64,000 nucleotides of DNA from Globodera rostochiensis (taxonomy: Eukaryota; Nematoda; Chromadorea; Rhabditida; Heteroderidae), in assembly GCA_018350325.1 (NCBI GenBank), contig JAEVLN010000010.1:434001-498000 (forward strand), read 5' to 3'. The position numbers and the translations under genes are program-made. The notes below the pieces were generated by a model. That model worked only from the letters and a program-made list of their open reading frames with translations. It was not told the origin of the DNA and searched no databases. Shown one piece after another: positions 12,088 to 23,039 of this stretch. Position 1 is the first letter of the stretch, and each line of letters begins with the position of its first letter.

Positions 12088-13001
12088 ATGATGCCTGCTA
12101 AATTATTTCCAATGCCCACTCTTTTCCTTTTCCTTGGCTTACTTTGTTTGGATTTGGTCAGCAGTACGAAGATGATTGGTTAGTCATTGTCAAAATTAAT
12201 TAAATTGCAAATCCGAAAATGCTAAGCATTCAGAAACGGAAGGAAACACTTCAAATTCCGCCGCCAATTCATCAAATAATGGCCCAGGTTTAAACTTTTT
12301 ATTATTTTTTTACAAATTAAAACGCGCCACTCAACCCATTCTTACAAATTATTCAGCGCAAGCTTTGCCTTCGACCCCCGAAAAACTGATGGCGCAGTGC
12401 CTAATATGTCCCCCCGCTCCAAAGAAGCTCAGACTAACTTCAGCAGGTAATAGAGACGACCGTCCTGACATCCATGTCCATGCCTGATCTGGAGTACTTC
12501 CTGACCAATCAATGGGTAGTGTGACTTGATCGAATTTGGGATCAACGAGCAAACGAGACGTCATCGCAAAAGGGATTACGATACGGGATCGCGCGAAAAT
12601 TCCGGTCAAGCTCGAACAATTCTTTCAAAAATAGCCGGACGGCATCCCGGTCGTGGTAGGGTTACGAACAAACTCAATGGGTCCCAAAACAGACAACCGA
12701 TCCCGACCCGGGCACATGCATTACTGTACAGAACTACGGTAATGAAGCTTTTCAGATACGTCTCCTCCGCCCGCTCCAAGAGAAAGGATTATTTCGCTTG
12801 AAGAGATCGGTAATCCAATTTCTGTGTCCAATAATTTTTTAAATGATTTTAGATCGCTTTTTTGCTTTTGCCGGTCCCAAAATTGTCACCAGAAAGCTAC
12901 TCAACACTCCTCCGATGAGCCCTATTCATTCACAAACCAACAACCAGGAAATGGACGAGCCGGTGAAGGAGGTCACTGACGACGTGAAAGAAACCAATTG
13001 A
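12088..13001 (+). CDS. Small secreted protein, five exons, candidate effector-like gene
   Basis: Exons 12088-12178, 12234-12287, 12357-12446, 12756-12809 and 12853-13001 total 438 bases: 145 residues plus TGA. Every intron is phase 1 with GT-AG ends, and every exon stays open in the joined frame, which is unlikely by chance. The protein starts MMPAKLFPMP, then a strongly hydrophobic core (TLFLFLGLLCLDLV) with a likely signal cleavage near SS-TK. A short Asn/Ser-rich exon follows (NTS and NSS sequons), then a CLICPP segment, a Pro-rich 17-residue exon and an acidic C-terminus ending DDVKETN. No transmembrane helix follows the signal, so secretion is expected. No family recognised; the effector role is inference from size, signal peptide and duplication. 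A truncated copy lies at 46081-46796. The 309-base intron 3 contains an alternative frame open in the other copy but stopped here by TAG. Confidence 0.7.
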
Positions 13002-14540
13002 AAGTGATCAAGATGGACTCAGGCCAATATTTAGTAAAAGCTAGATATATAGTTTCTGTTTGGGAGGAAAGGTATTTGAATTGGCGTTTTATTTATCATT
13101 TCACGCCAAGACCATTGACCAATTGACTGACTGTCCATAAAATGCCTCACTTTCCCACATCCTCGCTTCGTTTTCAATATTTTTGTTGCAAAAAAAGAAT
13201 CATTCTAAATTGAGCGCCGATCACCGTAATGCAGGGCCCCGATATCTGCTGCTTTAGCAGCTTTTTGTGGTTTTTGGAAAGGTCAATGCAGCTTTTTGTG
13301 GGGTTTCAGGAGCTGTGTGGACTTTTTGCCAATTTCTTGTTGTTTTTTGGCAAATTAATGAAAAATTTAAAAAAAATGCTTATAAATTTAAATATTTGCC
13401 ATAATATTACTTAAAAATGTAACATTTAATGCGATTTTTTTACTAATTTGTTCAACAAAAATGTAGTAAAAATTGAAGAAACTTGTATTTTTAAAAAATT
13501 CGAATCGGCGATTCCGATTTTTACGCAATTTTTAAACAAAAATGTTAAAAATACTAAAAAGTTTAACGAATATCGAACCCCTAAAATCCATTTTTTTGGG
13601 AAAAACTGCTTAAGAAAAATGCAATAAAACCCAAAATGCACCCCCTAAGAATCGACTTTTTTGGCTTCCCCCCCCCCGAAAATTTTTTCTGGGTACGCCC
13701 CTGCCTATGGACAAGTGGATTCTTAATCAATTCAGAATAATGGATTGCAAGGACGAGCGACCTCTTTTCCACAAGAAATGTGGAATATGTGCGAACGGCA
13801 TGATTTAGTTTTACACTTTAGAGTTAAACAGACAGAATCTGATGTAATTGCTTTCGTTGTGCTCTCGTAGCTTTATTTATGCATTCTGCCGATTGTATGT
13901 ATTGTATGCTTATGCTTCGTGGTTTCCGCTTACCATTAACAATCGAAAGCTCTTTATAAGAAGAAGCTAACTATAAGCACAGGGCATGGATATCGGATTT
14001 TCCTCATTCTGTGGTTTTTGGAAAGGGCAATGAGGATTTTTGAATGCGGATTTTTGTGGTTTTTCAAGATCCTTGTGGGCTTTTTGTGGTTTTTTGGAAA
14101 TGACAATAAAAAGCATTTGTTTTCTTAACAAATATCATTAAAATCTTTAAAAAAATTTCCCGGTGGCGCCTATCGGCAACGCCGGACCCCGACCCCTTTT
14201 CCAAATTTGCACGCAAAAATAGATCTTTAAAGTTGCTCAAATCAATTGTTTGTACTGATAAATATAACGAATGAAGAAAAGATAACTTACCTAAATTTGA
14301 TTTTAATGAAGAAATGTCGAATATGCGGATTTTAAAAATTTTGAGATTCAAACCCTGTCTGTATAAGCAAGAGCTAAGCGCTTGGATAGCTCTCAGAAAA
14401 TGATGCCAAGAAAACTTGAAAAGCCAACTTTGCCAATTTGGTCCTTGTAACTTTTTTAGACGATGCCGTCACTTTTTTCCTGTTGGAAGATATTTTATAA
14501 ACTCTGAACTTTCAAATGACACAAATTAGAATTAGTTCCT
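13002..14540. other. Intergenic with degenerate repeats, no gene supported
   Basis: Holds two related stretches rich in TTTTTGTGGTTTTTGGAAA (about 13245-13335 and 14010-14100), a transposon end near 13660-13705 with a poly-C run and GAATCGACTTTTTTGGC, and one copy of the palindromic GGCGCCTATCGG motif near 14163. The short ORFs show no conserved features. Confidence 0.6.
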
Positions 14541-14549
14541 GTCCTGTTC

Positions 14550-14790
14550 TAGGATTTAAACAGGAACAGTGTCACGTGTTTTCCACGGTTTAGCCTCGAA
14601 TGGACTTTCTCTCAATTTATTGGATATATTTAAAAATTTGTAAACATTTCGCCAAATTTGGACCAATTTTCTTAACAAATCTTGTAAAATCATCAAAAAA
14701 CGTGGAAAACGTGCCAGCTTTAAAAGCTGAAGAGTCAAAACTTGAACGTTTCCGCACATAAGTGGCACCCGTGATTAGAGAGCGAGCCGA
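14550..14790. repeat. Dispersed repeat with CCACGGTTTAG motif
   Basis: The stretch around TCGAATGGACTTTCTCTCAA with flanking CACGTTTTCCACG is repeated almost identically at 42690-42850, inside the insertion that splits copy C. It is therefore a mobile or duplicated element; ends were not defined. Confidence 0.7.
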
Positions 14791-15019
14791 AAAGGTTGCA
14801 AAATAGTGGCAAGTGTGGGAATGTGGCAAAAAAAAGTGGCTTTTGCCACTAAAAGAGGGAAAATTGAGTAAGAGCCCTGTGTTTATCCGAGAAAGATTTG
14901 TACTCTCTCCTCTTTCTCCATTTCGTTAACCATTAATCAAAGTACAGGTTGTTAAATCCTATCTAAGTTTGTTAAAATGTTCAATTACAGATTAAGTGTT
15001 GAGATAAATTATTAGGACT

Positions 15020-15460
15020 ATGGCTCCGAAAGCGGCGGTGACGAAAAAAGCCCCGCAGCGTTTGCTGGTTCGGGGACTGGGAAGAAAGCGTCGGGCGCGA
15101 AAGGGGGAAAAGGTTGAACCTGAACATTCACTAACATAAAAGGGCAAAAAAATGCCTCTGTTATGAAAAATCGAACTTTTAAAATCCATCTTCTAAATTT
15201 TGGTTCTCTATCGGTTCATTGGCTTTTTAGATACCTAATAGTAAACTTTTTTGCAACAAAAAAAAAGTGACCATGCCCCACAGATCAAAAGGCGGCGGTT
15301 ACGAAGGCTGTGGACGCCAAGAAAAAAAGTCAGCGCATCGCTCACCTCCGTCCATTTCTATCGTCCGTCAACACTCAAATTGCCACGTGCGCCGAAGTAT
15401 CCGCGCAAATCGGTGCCGAAACGGAACAAAATGGACTCCTTTTCGATCATCAAACATCCG
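15020..15460 (+). pseudogene. Ribosomal protein L23a (uL23) pseudogene, two exons
   Basis: Exon 15020-15112 starts ATG with MAPKAAVTKKAP, then (after a shift of frame) continues GSGTGKKASGAKGGKG up to a GTTGAA donor. Exon 15284-about 15460 follows a CCACAG acceptor. It begins [14 protein letters not shown] and, after a one-base insertion in the A-run near 15325, continues [20 protein letters not shown] and [18 protein letters not shown]. That block is the eukaryotic uL23 N-terminal region. The conserved C-terminal half (after the SIIKHP region) is absent; translation instead reaches a stop at about 15481. Two frameshifts and the lost 3' half make it non-functional. The retained intron argues for DNA duplication, not retroposition. 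Confidence 0.8.
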
Positions 15461-15934
15461 TTCCTTAGACTTATTTGTTAGCGAACAACAAATCGCCACT
15501 TCCTCTTCAGGTTTACTAAATGATTATATATCAAATCGTTTGAGGTGACCAACTGAAAGGTCATTCAGCTTTTCTAAAACACTGAATTGTTATGTCTGAA
15601 GTGAATTTTTCTAAATCATTTTCACTATAGAAATTAGTAATTAAATTTTGTTTCTTTGTTTGCCACTTATTTTTAAATTGAGTTATTCGTTTTCCAAAAT
15701 TCCTTCAATAGAACTCATTCTGTTTAATCATTTCATAGAATTAAATAAAACCGGTTTAGCATCGAGCCCACTTGCCGAGGTCAATGTCTTGACTGAACAA
15801 CGACTTTGACTGCTTACGATTGTTGCACTTATCGTTAGTTTTCAAAGGTTTTGTTTAGTAGGAAATTTAACTTTTGTGATATATCTGAAATGAGGAGGTG
15901 GCGCGCGAAAAGACCTGGTACCTTCGGTACTTGC
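15461..15934. other. Intergenic, nothing recognised
   Basis: AT-rich stretch between the RPL23A pseudogene and a small MITE. Short ORFs only, no conserved motif seen. Confidence 0.6.
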
Positions 15935-15942
15935 ACTTAGAA

Positions 15943-16132
15943 CATGGGCGGAGCCAGGGGGGGGGGCCCGTGGGGCCCGCCCCCCCCCCGAAAATTTTTT
16001 TGAGAGAAAAAAGCCAAAGAGGGGACCCTTATGTTTTTCAAAATCTTGAAATTTTTGGACCAAAATACACCCCTTAGAATCGACTTTTGGATCGCCCCCC
16101 CCCCCCGAAAAAAATTCCTGGCTCCGCCCTTG
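15943..16132. mobile_element. 190-bp MITE with 8-bp target duplication (hAT-like)
   Basis: Terminal inverted repeats CATGGGCGGAGCCAGG and CCTGGCTCCGCCCTTG bound the element. Direct repeats ACTTAGAA lie at 15935-15942 and 16133-16140, an exact 8-bp target-site duplication. It contains poly-G/poly-C runs and no coding capacity. Related ends occur at 62050-62246. Confidence 0.85.
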
Positions 16133-16589
16133 ACTTAGAAATAATTTTTGTGGGCGTAAGTTATGTTTGTACAGCTCGGAATTTTAAAAAATTCGACCCG
16201 GTCGTATTTCTAGTCCGAAAAATCCAGCTCCAATGTTTCGAGCCCGGCTACCTTGATTTTATCAGCCTTCGGACCAGGTATCCCGATACCTTTGGTCAAT
16301 TTCGACCAATATTGGTATCTCATTTTGCATTTTGTTGATCAGAGTGGAAATGGAGGTGCTCAAGTTATGGAGCTGTTAAATGCACCCCTAAGAATCGACT
16401 TTTTTGGCTTGCCCCCCCCCCGAAAAATTTTTCTGGTTACGGCCCTGCTCGAAAATCTGAGTTCTATTTGAGTCATCGCATTTTTGCCAAATGTGCCGGG
16501 CTCTAAATGTGTGCCAAACATTTTTTGCTTTTTCAAATCGCTGACGGACTCAGACAATCAGCGCTTTTTAATTTGTTCAATTTGCACAG

Positions 16590-17785
16590 ACTCAGCATAA
16601 CGGGGCGACACGCATTTTCTTCACCTTTCAAAAATGCGCTTATGCATATGACGACGTGAAAAAGGAGGTGGTTTTTGTTTTGGAAAATTTTGATTATCAG
16701 ACAAAAAAAAGATTAATGTTTCCGTTTTTCAATTGTTTTTTTAATGCTTCTCGCTTTCATTTGTTCGTGCCGTTCTGTTCGACACCGCGCTGCCTCTTCT
16801 ACATTTTCAGGAGGCCAAATCGAACGTGCCACGGCGCCGTTCTTTGTCTTCCAAATCTTCTGCGTTGGCCTCTGGTGTTTGGGTGCGTTTTTTGTCTTTA
16901 TGTTGACGATTTTGTTAACCATTTTTTTAAAATCATCAAATTCCAAATCATTTAATCATATTTAAACTTTAAAAAAAACAATTGAATATTAAGACTTATT
17001 TGTCTCATTATTTTCAGAGGACATGTGGTACTACTCGCTGCTCACCCTGTTCATGCTGGTCACATTTGAGGTGGATGGACGGACATTGATAGAAAATATA
17101 ATTTAAACAAAAATGTTTTTCCACATTTTGCTTTGGGTCATAAACAAGTTTTACTTAAAATGAAACTAAAAAAAGAATTTTAGGCGACTTGAGGGGGGGG
17201 GGGATGCCATTTTTGTTCAAAAAACAAAAAAAAATTGAACCTTGGCTTTTTAAATTTTTTTTTCAGCAAAAAATGAACCCGGAATGAAGGGACCCGACAA
17301 TGGGGTGGTCTGCTACGTGATCAGGACCGGCTTCAACATTCAACAGGGCAGTCTGTTGAGGACAATAATGGTGGGTGAACCGCTAGAGATCGATCTTGAT
17401 TTTTTCTGTCCAATTTTTACAAACCAGAGAAACAAATTATATTGTTGTTTTACATATTCTTTTTGTTTGTTTACAGTACGGTGTGAAGCGTGTCAGTGCC
17501 AACAATTTGGAGACGTTCTTCTTCATTCTTTTTTTGCTCATTTTTGCGGTTGCAGCAGCGGCATATTTGTGGGTCAAAGGTGGGGCCATAGGGAATTTGA
17601 ATAATAATCAATCGGTCAATAATTGGAATATTTTTTTAGATAAATTAATTTTATGCTCAAAAACGAATTTTTCAAGGCACCGAAGACGAGGAGCGTTCAC
17701 GGTACAAACTGTTCCTAGAGTGTGTGCTGATTTTGACCAGTGTCATTCCGCCCGAGCTGCCCATTGAACTTTCGTTGGCTGTACA
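16590..17785 (+). pseudogene. Inverted partial copy of the P5A-ATPase gene (exons 5-8 and 13-15)
   Basis: On the strand opposite to the parent gene at 52599-62795, this stretch matches parent exon 5 (about 16595-16668), a fusion of exons 6 and 7 (about 16757-16884, internal deletion at GAGGCCAAA/TCGAACG), exon 8 (17019-17070), exon 13 (about 17266-17371), exon 14 (17477-17580, [14 protein letters not shown]) and exon 15 (about 17676-17780, ending in the [11 protein letters not shown] block). Introns are retained. Exons 9-12, including the TGES segment, are missing. It cannot encode a pump. Confidence 0.88.
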
Positions 17786-18289
17786 CAAAATTTTGTTTAT
17801 AATTCAATTCGAATTTTATTGCAATGAGTTCTCGAGGTGATTTGTTTTGTGGCTTTTTATCACTGTTTTCCCACCTGCAGCGTTAAGCGATTGAATCGAA
17901 AAATTTGTCCATTTGTTGCGCCAAAATCCCTTGATTAAGCAACCATTTTGTGCACAAGTTAGTTGGAACCGTTACCCGCTTCTTTGAATAGCATTGGATA
18001 AAAAGGCAACCGAACCGAATCCAGACCAGAGTGTTCTGGCCATAACTTTTTTGAAAATTGTTCAATCGCAAAGCTTTAGCTTAATGATAGCTTTATCTCG
18101 ACAAGAGCTTCCGAATGGTTTTTAAAAATTACTCAGACTTTAATTCAGAGATATCTATTCAAAAAATTAAAAATAAAATTTAAAATTTATGTCAGGTGAA
18201 AGAGCAGATTTTATTTTATTAGTCCCACTCTTGAATTTATTTTTAATGACTTTTAAATATTTTAAAATTAATTTGAAAGGAAGCTAGGT
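17786..18289. other. Intergenic, nothing recognised
   Basis: AT-rich spacer with no conserved coding segment or clear repeat. Confidence 0.6.
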
Positions 18290-18530
18290 CGAGTGCTTAC
18301 CCTGGTCCGACCCAGGGTAGCCATCTTACCCGTAGCTGAGGGTAACCTAACCCGTTACTCGATTCTTTGAATACGGGTAGAAAGTTACCCGCAGCTGAGG
18401 GTTAGGTTACCCGGGTAACTTAACCCACAACTCGGGGTAGTTCATTGAATACGGGTAACGGGTAAGGTTACCCGCAGCTGAGGGTAACCTTACCCTTACC
18501 CCGTTCTTTGCATACGGGCCCCGGCGGAAT
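18290..18530. repeat. Imperfect tandem repeat, GGGTAACCT/TTACCCG units
   Basis: Units carrying TTACCCGCAGCTGAGGGTAA repeat four to five times and are partly self-complementary. The stretch has the look of a foldback end, but no partner end was found. Confidence 0.7.
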
Positions 18531-19040
18531 CGATCTTTTGACTCATTTCTGGCCAAGTGGCATTTTGTCATTAATCGTTTTGCACTTACAGCAACACAAT
18601 CGCCACCGCCAACCAGAAATGTGTATTCCAGTGGGGACAACTGGCTGGGACATTTAGAATGGGGCGGAACTTTAACTACTTAATCACGCGAGGATAGTTC
18701 CAATTATTCCACCAATTTAATTAAATTTACTTAAAGTCATAAATATTTAATAATAGTAAAGTCAATTATTTTAAAACATTATTTTATTTGGTTTTTTAGC
18801 GCAACATCCGCAGCATTTTTCAATCCGGTAAATTGTTTACTTTATATTTTACACGGCCAAAATTTTGTTTTGAATTTGTTGAATCAGTTGGAACATATAA
18901 ATGGTTAGCACAGATGCATAACACAATATTTAATTCATAAATACATGATCATTTACATAAACATTGGGTGAGATTTACATAGCAGAGGAAGGGAGAGATT
19001 TTACATAGCAGGGGGAATAAAGTTACATAATCAGGGGACT

Positions 19041-20603
19041 TTAATTTTGGCAGCATTGTTGGTGGAAACAAATAAATTTAATATAGGGGGTGAGGTCGCC
19101 GTTTTCTTTTGACGCTTCGTCCAAATGGTCGTTGTAGGCGTCCCTCGTCTCCTCTGGCAACAGGATCGGGTTAAATCCCCGGCGATCCATGATATGTTGA
19201 TGATCAAACGAGACGTGCGCCCATTGCCGTCTCCGAACGGATGAATGAACAGCTAGAAATGTTGTGTTTTGCATTTAAGAATTTTTTTTTTTATTTTAAA
19301 TTAATTTTGAACAATAGGGAAAAAACAAGATTTTGGCCAGTAATTAATATGGAACGGACAGGATGCTTGAACGGCTTCTAGTTCCTTTTTTTCGGAATTT
19401 AACTTTTTGGCGCTGCTTATTTTTATCGTTGAAATTGTTGCCTTTTTTCGGAGTTTAACGACGGAATTTGACTTTTTGCGCTGTTATTTTTATCGTTGAA
19501 ATTGTTGCCTATTTTCGGAGTTTAACGACGGAATTTAACTTTTTGCGCTGTTTATTTTTATCGTTGAAATTGTTGCCTTTTTTCGGAGTTTAACGACGGA
19601 ATTTAACTTTTTGGCGCTGTTTATTTTTATCGTTGAAATTGTTGCCTTTTTTCGGAGTTTAACGACGGAATTTAACTTTTTGGCGCTGTTTATTTTTATC
19701 GTTGAAATTGTCGCCGTTTTTCGGAGTTAAACGACGGAATTTAACTTTTTGGCGCTGTTTATTTTTATCGTTGAAATTGTCGCCGTTTTTCGGAGTTAAA
19801 CGACGGAATTTAACTTTTTGGCGCTGTTTATTATCATTGAAATTGGCGCTTTTTTCGGAGTTTAACGACGGAATCTAACTTTTTGGCGCTAAATTCGAGT
19901 TTTTGGTGTATGTTTTGATTGCAAAGTTGTTTTCCAAAAATAATTTGATGTTGTGGCGAGCCGGCGGTGCTTTGTGCTTTTTTGGTTTTAAGTATAGATG
20001 TGAAAAGGGGCTCTGCAGCTGCTGGTTGGGTGGCCGCGTTCTTAAGAGAAAAATTGATTGCGCATATTTCGATATTTTATTAGGTTTTTTGCACCTGTCC
20101 GTTATATGGCCAATTATTTATATTATTGGTACTCACGAAGCGGTGGCTGGCACGCGCTGCCAATTCTCCCGCGCTCATAACACCGGCGTTCATTTCGGCG
20201 TTGAGCCAGCTGACAAACTTCTCCATTTCGGCCGGCACTTCGTCCCAGTCCATGGCATCGAAGTCGTCGCCCACGCTGACGTCATGGGTCCGGAGGACCC
20301 CCGCGCCGATGTGCCTCCCAAGGATGGACTTGTGCAGCTGCAAAATGGTCTGAAGAGTTGAAATTCGCTTAGATTTTCAACTGGACGATGAACCTCCAAT
20401 GTGATTGTGGCCGATTGGTGGTCTTTCAAAATTGGCAACAAGATGCGATCCCCGGCAAATGGTGAAAAGTGCCGGTCGGTGCGCAGAACTGCAGTATGGC
20501 GCTCGCGACCTTCCCTCCTCCCTCGTTCTTCACTGCCAACAGTAATATTGTCTTCTGCCGGTGTTTCGTCATCAGTCTCGGTGACAGGCACGGAAAAATG
20601 CAT
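19041..20603 (-). pseudogene. Fic-domain (AMPylase-type) gene, all exons present but one-base frameshift
   Basis: Three exons: 20394-20603 (MHFSVPVTETDDETP..., 70 codons), 20137-20349 (HKSILGRHIGAGVLRTHDVS... to SHRF, 71 codons) and 19041-19252. Exon 3 opens LFIHPFGDGNGRTSRL, the complete Fic motif HPFx(D/E)GNGRxxR whose His is catalytic in AMP transfer. Intron 1 is only 44 bases; intron 2 contains a 67-bp tandem array. Exon 3 is 212 bases where 213 are needed: one base is missing after ...LIIN, and the frame resumes as MDRRGFNPILLPEETRD to the stop at 19041. Intact it would be about 211 residues, shorter than animal FICD and without an evident membrane anchor or (S/T)xxxE(G/N) inhibitory helix. 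An assembly error could explain the missing base. Three sister copies lack exon 3. Confidence 0.8.
19380..19900. repeat. 67-68-bp tandem repeat inside Fic intron 2, about 7 copies
   Basis: Unit contains ATTTTTATCGTTGAAATTGT and GAGTTTAACGACGGAATTTA; ACGG marks at 19461, 19528, 19595 and 19663. The sister Fic copy keeps about one unit at 47315-47375, so the array expanded after the copies split or contracted in the other. Confidence 0.9.
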
Positions 20604-20689
20604 TTAAACACTACGATTGCTGAAGAAATAATTTTTTTTTTGCTCCGATTCCATAGGAATTGAATACCACCATATTTCTTTCAATTTCA

Positions 20690-20755
20690 ATTTTGTTGGG
20701 CTGGGATGCGAACCGCTGCATTTTTTACTTCGATAAGACAGGTTGTGACCTGCAA
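20690..20755 (-). other. tRNA-like box B next to Fic 5' end
   Basis: Minus strand reads AGCGGTTCGCATCCCAGCCC, a box-B/T-arm look-alike, just upstream of the Fic start. Similar sequence lies upstream of the copies at 50610 and 51415, so it travelled with the duplicated unit. Weak as an RNA gene. Confidence 0.3.
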
Positions 20756-20999
20756 CATTTTTTTGTCGTTTGAAAATAATTTATTGTATCGGAGGGTTGT
20801 TTTCTGAATGTTGCAGTCTTTGCTGTCGAGAATATGGTATCATTTGATGAATCATTTATTTGGTTATGATTTTTATCGTTTTTATTTGATGTATTCGATC
20901 ATTTGAGTACACACGCATGATCAAGAGTACGTGGGTCACCAAAAAGACGTAACAAAACTCGGGACTCATCGCCAAATGCTCGATCCTGCTACATTTAAT

Positions 21000-21235
21000 C
21001 TAATAACTTGTGTCAGGAATGAAATGCCCTTTTTGTTCTATCAAACACCCAGACGTAACTGTCCCCCCCGGAGCGCGTGGAAGTGTCATGTTTTGTTTTA
21101 ATGGATGAAGTGTCGCATTTTTGCTTAGTGGGTGAAATGCCATTCTGTTGTGAAAAGACGCATCGCAACGGTTGATGCATTTGACGACGAAAGGATTTGC
21201 TTTTATGCCAGACACTCAGAAATCAAAAATGATGT
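21000..21235 (+). pseudogene. Degenerate copy of the Cys-rich ORF at 48580
   Basis: From the ATG in GGAATGAAATGCCC this reads MKCPFCSIKHPDVTVPPG, then stops early, whereas the 48580 copy stays open for 93 residues. It lies divergently upstream of the Fic gene, as does its partner upstream of the second Fic copy, so the two features were duplicated as one block. Confidence 0.5.
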
Positions 21236-21459
21236 TAACTGGTATTTACGAAAAATCATAGACAAATGATTGACAAAGATACCATATTCTTGATCAGCAC
21301 CTTTGAACTCCAGCGGTTCGATTGAGCCCCTGGCCATATACCCCTGCACGTGTGGTTGTTGTACCTATGAGAACCAGGTTCTAGTGCATTCTGGTGTAGT
21401 GCCATGCTTTTTAACGAAAATTAATAATTTATATTTTATCTGATTTAAAATATATTCAT

Positions 21460-21550
21460 CGGACGCATAAAAAATTCTTGGGACACGTAAAAGTTTATGG
21501 GGCGCGTAAAAGACTGTGGGACGCGTAAAAGGTCATGGGACGCGTAAAAT
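21460..21550. repeat. Short tandem repeat, GGGACGCGTAAAAG units
   Basis: Four to five units of about 18-19 bp sharing GGGACGCGTAAAAG. Two isolated related units occur at 23690-23720. Confidence 0.75.
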
Positions 21551-21840
21551 GCACCAGAACCGAGAACCATCTGTATTTTAAATGCCACATACCACATCGG
21601 TCACATTCAACCACACTTTACGATCCATTAGCTTGTGGCAGCAATCACCTTTGGGTTTCTTTTTTCAGGGACTATTTTATAGAAAAATCCAAAAATTCTT
21701 CTAAATTACTGAACCAACCAGCGATTTACCACCCCGTAAAATTTATCGCTAAATTCTGCTATACAATACGAGAGATCGTTTATTTAGAAATAAATTATAA
21801 GCAAAACAAAAAACGTGACAATGATCGAAGATCATAATCA

Positions 21841-22408
21841 ATGTGTCCATGGATGCCTTCCGGAATGAGCACACGACGACTTAACTGGCGGGCAAAAGCA
21901 GTAAATTGTTCTTTACCACGAATGTACCTAAAACAAAAAATTCTTCGGTTAACCTTTCGAACTTTTCCAAATCCGGATTCTAACTATAAAATTCCGGAAT
22001 ACGTGTACCTCGTCAAATTGGACGAAATATATCAGTCGACTCCACTCAAAGCCTAACGCATAAATCCGTAAATTTTTCAGCGGAACCACTTTGAAGCAAG
22101 TTATGAGCTTTGGTCAAAATATTTGGAAAGCATTTTTATGCCAAAAATTGTCTGAGAATATGTTTTTAGATGTACTGTTTCCGAATTCGTCAATAGAAAA
22201 TAAAATTTGAATTTCATTATGAGTTAGGCTTCGAGTGGAGACGATTGATATATAATTCGTCCAAATTGGCGAGGTACATGTATTCCTGGAATTTTTTTAA
22301 ATGTTTTACCTCAGCCAATAAAAGGCGACGGCGCGCGTACAACTCGGCAGGGAGGGCACCTCGGCAGTAGAAATAAATAATTTTAAAATGTAATTGGCGT
22401 ACTAACAT
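21841..22408. other. Inverted pair of homologous coding-like segments
   Basis: On the plus strand 21841-22056 ends PEYVYLVKLDEIYQSTPLKA. On the minus strand 22408-22217 ends QEYMYLANLDELYINRLHSKP before its stop. The two are inverted relatives about 160 bases apart, with substitutions leaving the peptide similar (EYxYLxxLDExY). Either the ends of an inverted-repeat element or two fragments of a real exon. Family not recognised. Confidence 0.4.
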
Positions 22409-22578
22409 TTTTGAATTTTCGAAAAATTGTTCGAATTCGGGTCCAGGATTCGGAATTGGACGAAATGGAAATCAGATTCGGATTTTACGCCCCGAAAACC
22501 CTTTAGAAAAACCTTTTGTCGACTTTATAAACAACAATTTTTTTTTCGACATTTCGTGGCTTCGACGTTAGGTATTTG

Positions 22579-23035
22579 CAGGGCCGTAGCCAGAAAAAAT
22601 TTTCGGGGGGGGGGCAAGCCAAAAAAGTCGATTCTTAGGGGTGCATTTTTTCCTTTTTATTACATTTTTGTTAAGCAATTTTTTCAAAAAATCGTTTTTT
22701 AGGGGGTTTGTTTTCCGTTTTTACTCTATTTTTGTTAAGAAATTTTCAAAAATGCACATTTTTTTTGCGAATTCTGCTTTACCGTTGGGGGGGGGGGGTG
22801 GGGTCGGCGGTGCCGATAGGCGCCGCCGAGAAAATTTCGAATTTTTGACTCGATTTGTTGAGAGATTTTCAACCAAAAAATTTAAAAAATCGGCCCTTTT
22901 TTTGAAGTTTTAGGAATGGGAAGGGACGGCGGTGTCGATAGGCGCCGCCGGAGGGTCCTCCCTCTTGATTTTTTTTTTGTCAAAAAACATTTCGGGGGGG
23001 GCATGGGCCCCTCGGCCCCCCCTGGCTACGGGCCT
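22579..23035. mobile_element. 457-bp MITE with CAGGGCCGTAGCCAG ends
   Basis: Left end CAGGGCCGTAGCCAG and right end CTGGCTACGGGCCTG are inverted repeats. Inside lie poly-G runs, GTCGATTCTTAGGGGTGCAT and two copies of the palindromic GGCGGTGCCGATAGGCGCCGCC-like motif. Flanks GGTATTTG and GCTAATTG match at 6 of 8 positions, a possible decayed 8-bp target duplication. Partial relatives: 13660-13710, 16380-16450, 61254-61340. Confidence 0.75.
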
Positions 23036-23039
23036 GGCT

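Noticed and set aside
19380..19900. Tandem array considered as a regulatory or origin repeat
   Set aside because: It lies wholly within Fic intron 2 and a single unit remains in the sister copy; simple array expansion explains it.
20080..20361. Plus-strand ORFs opposite Fic exon 2 (VLIAKLFSKNNL, MVLTKRWLARAANS)
   Set aside because: Shadows of the conserved Fic exons; the minus-strand reading has family motifs and splice sites.
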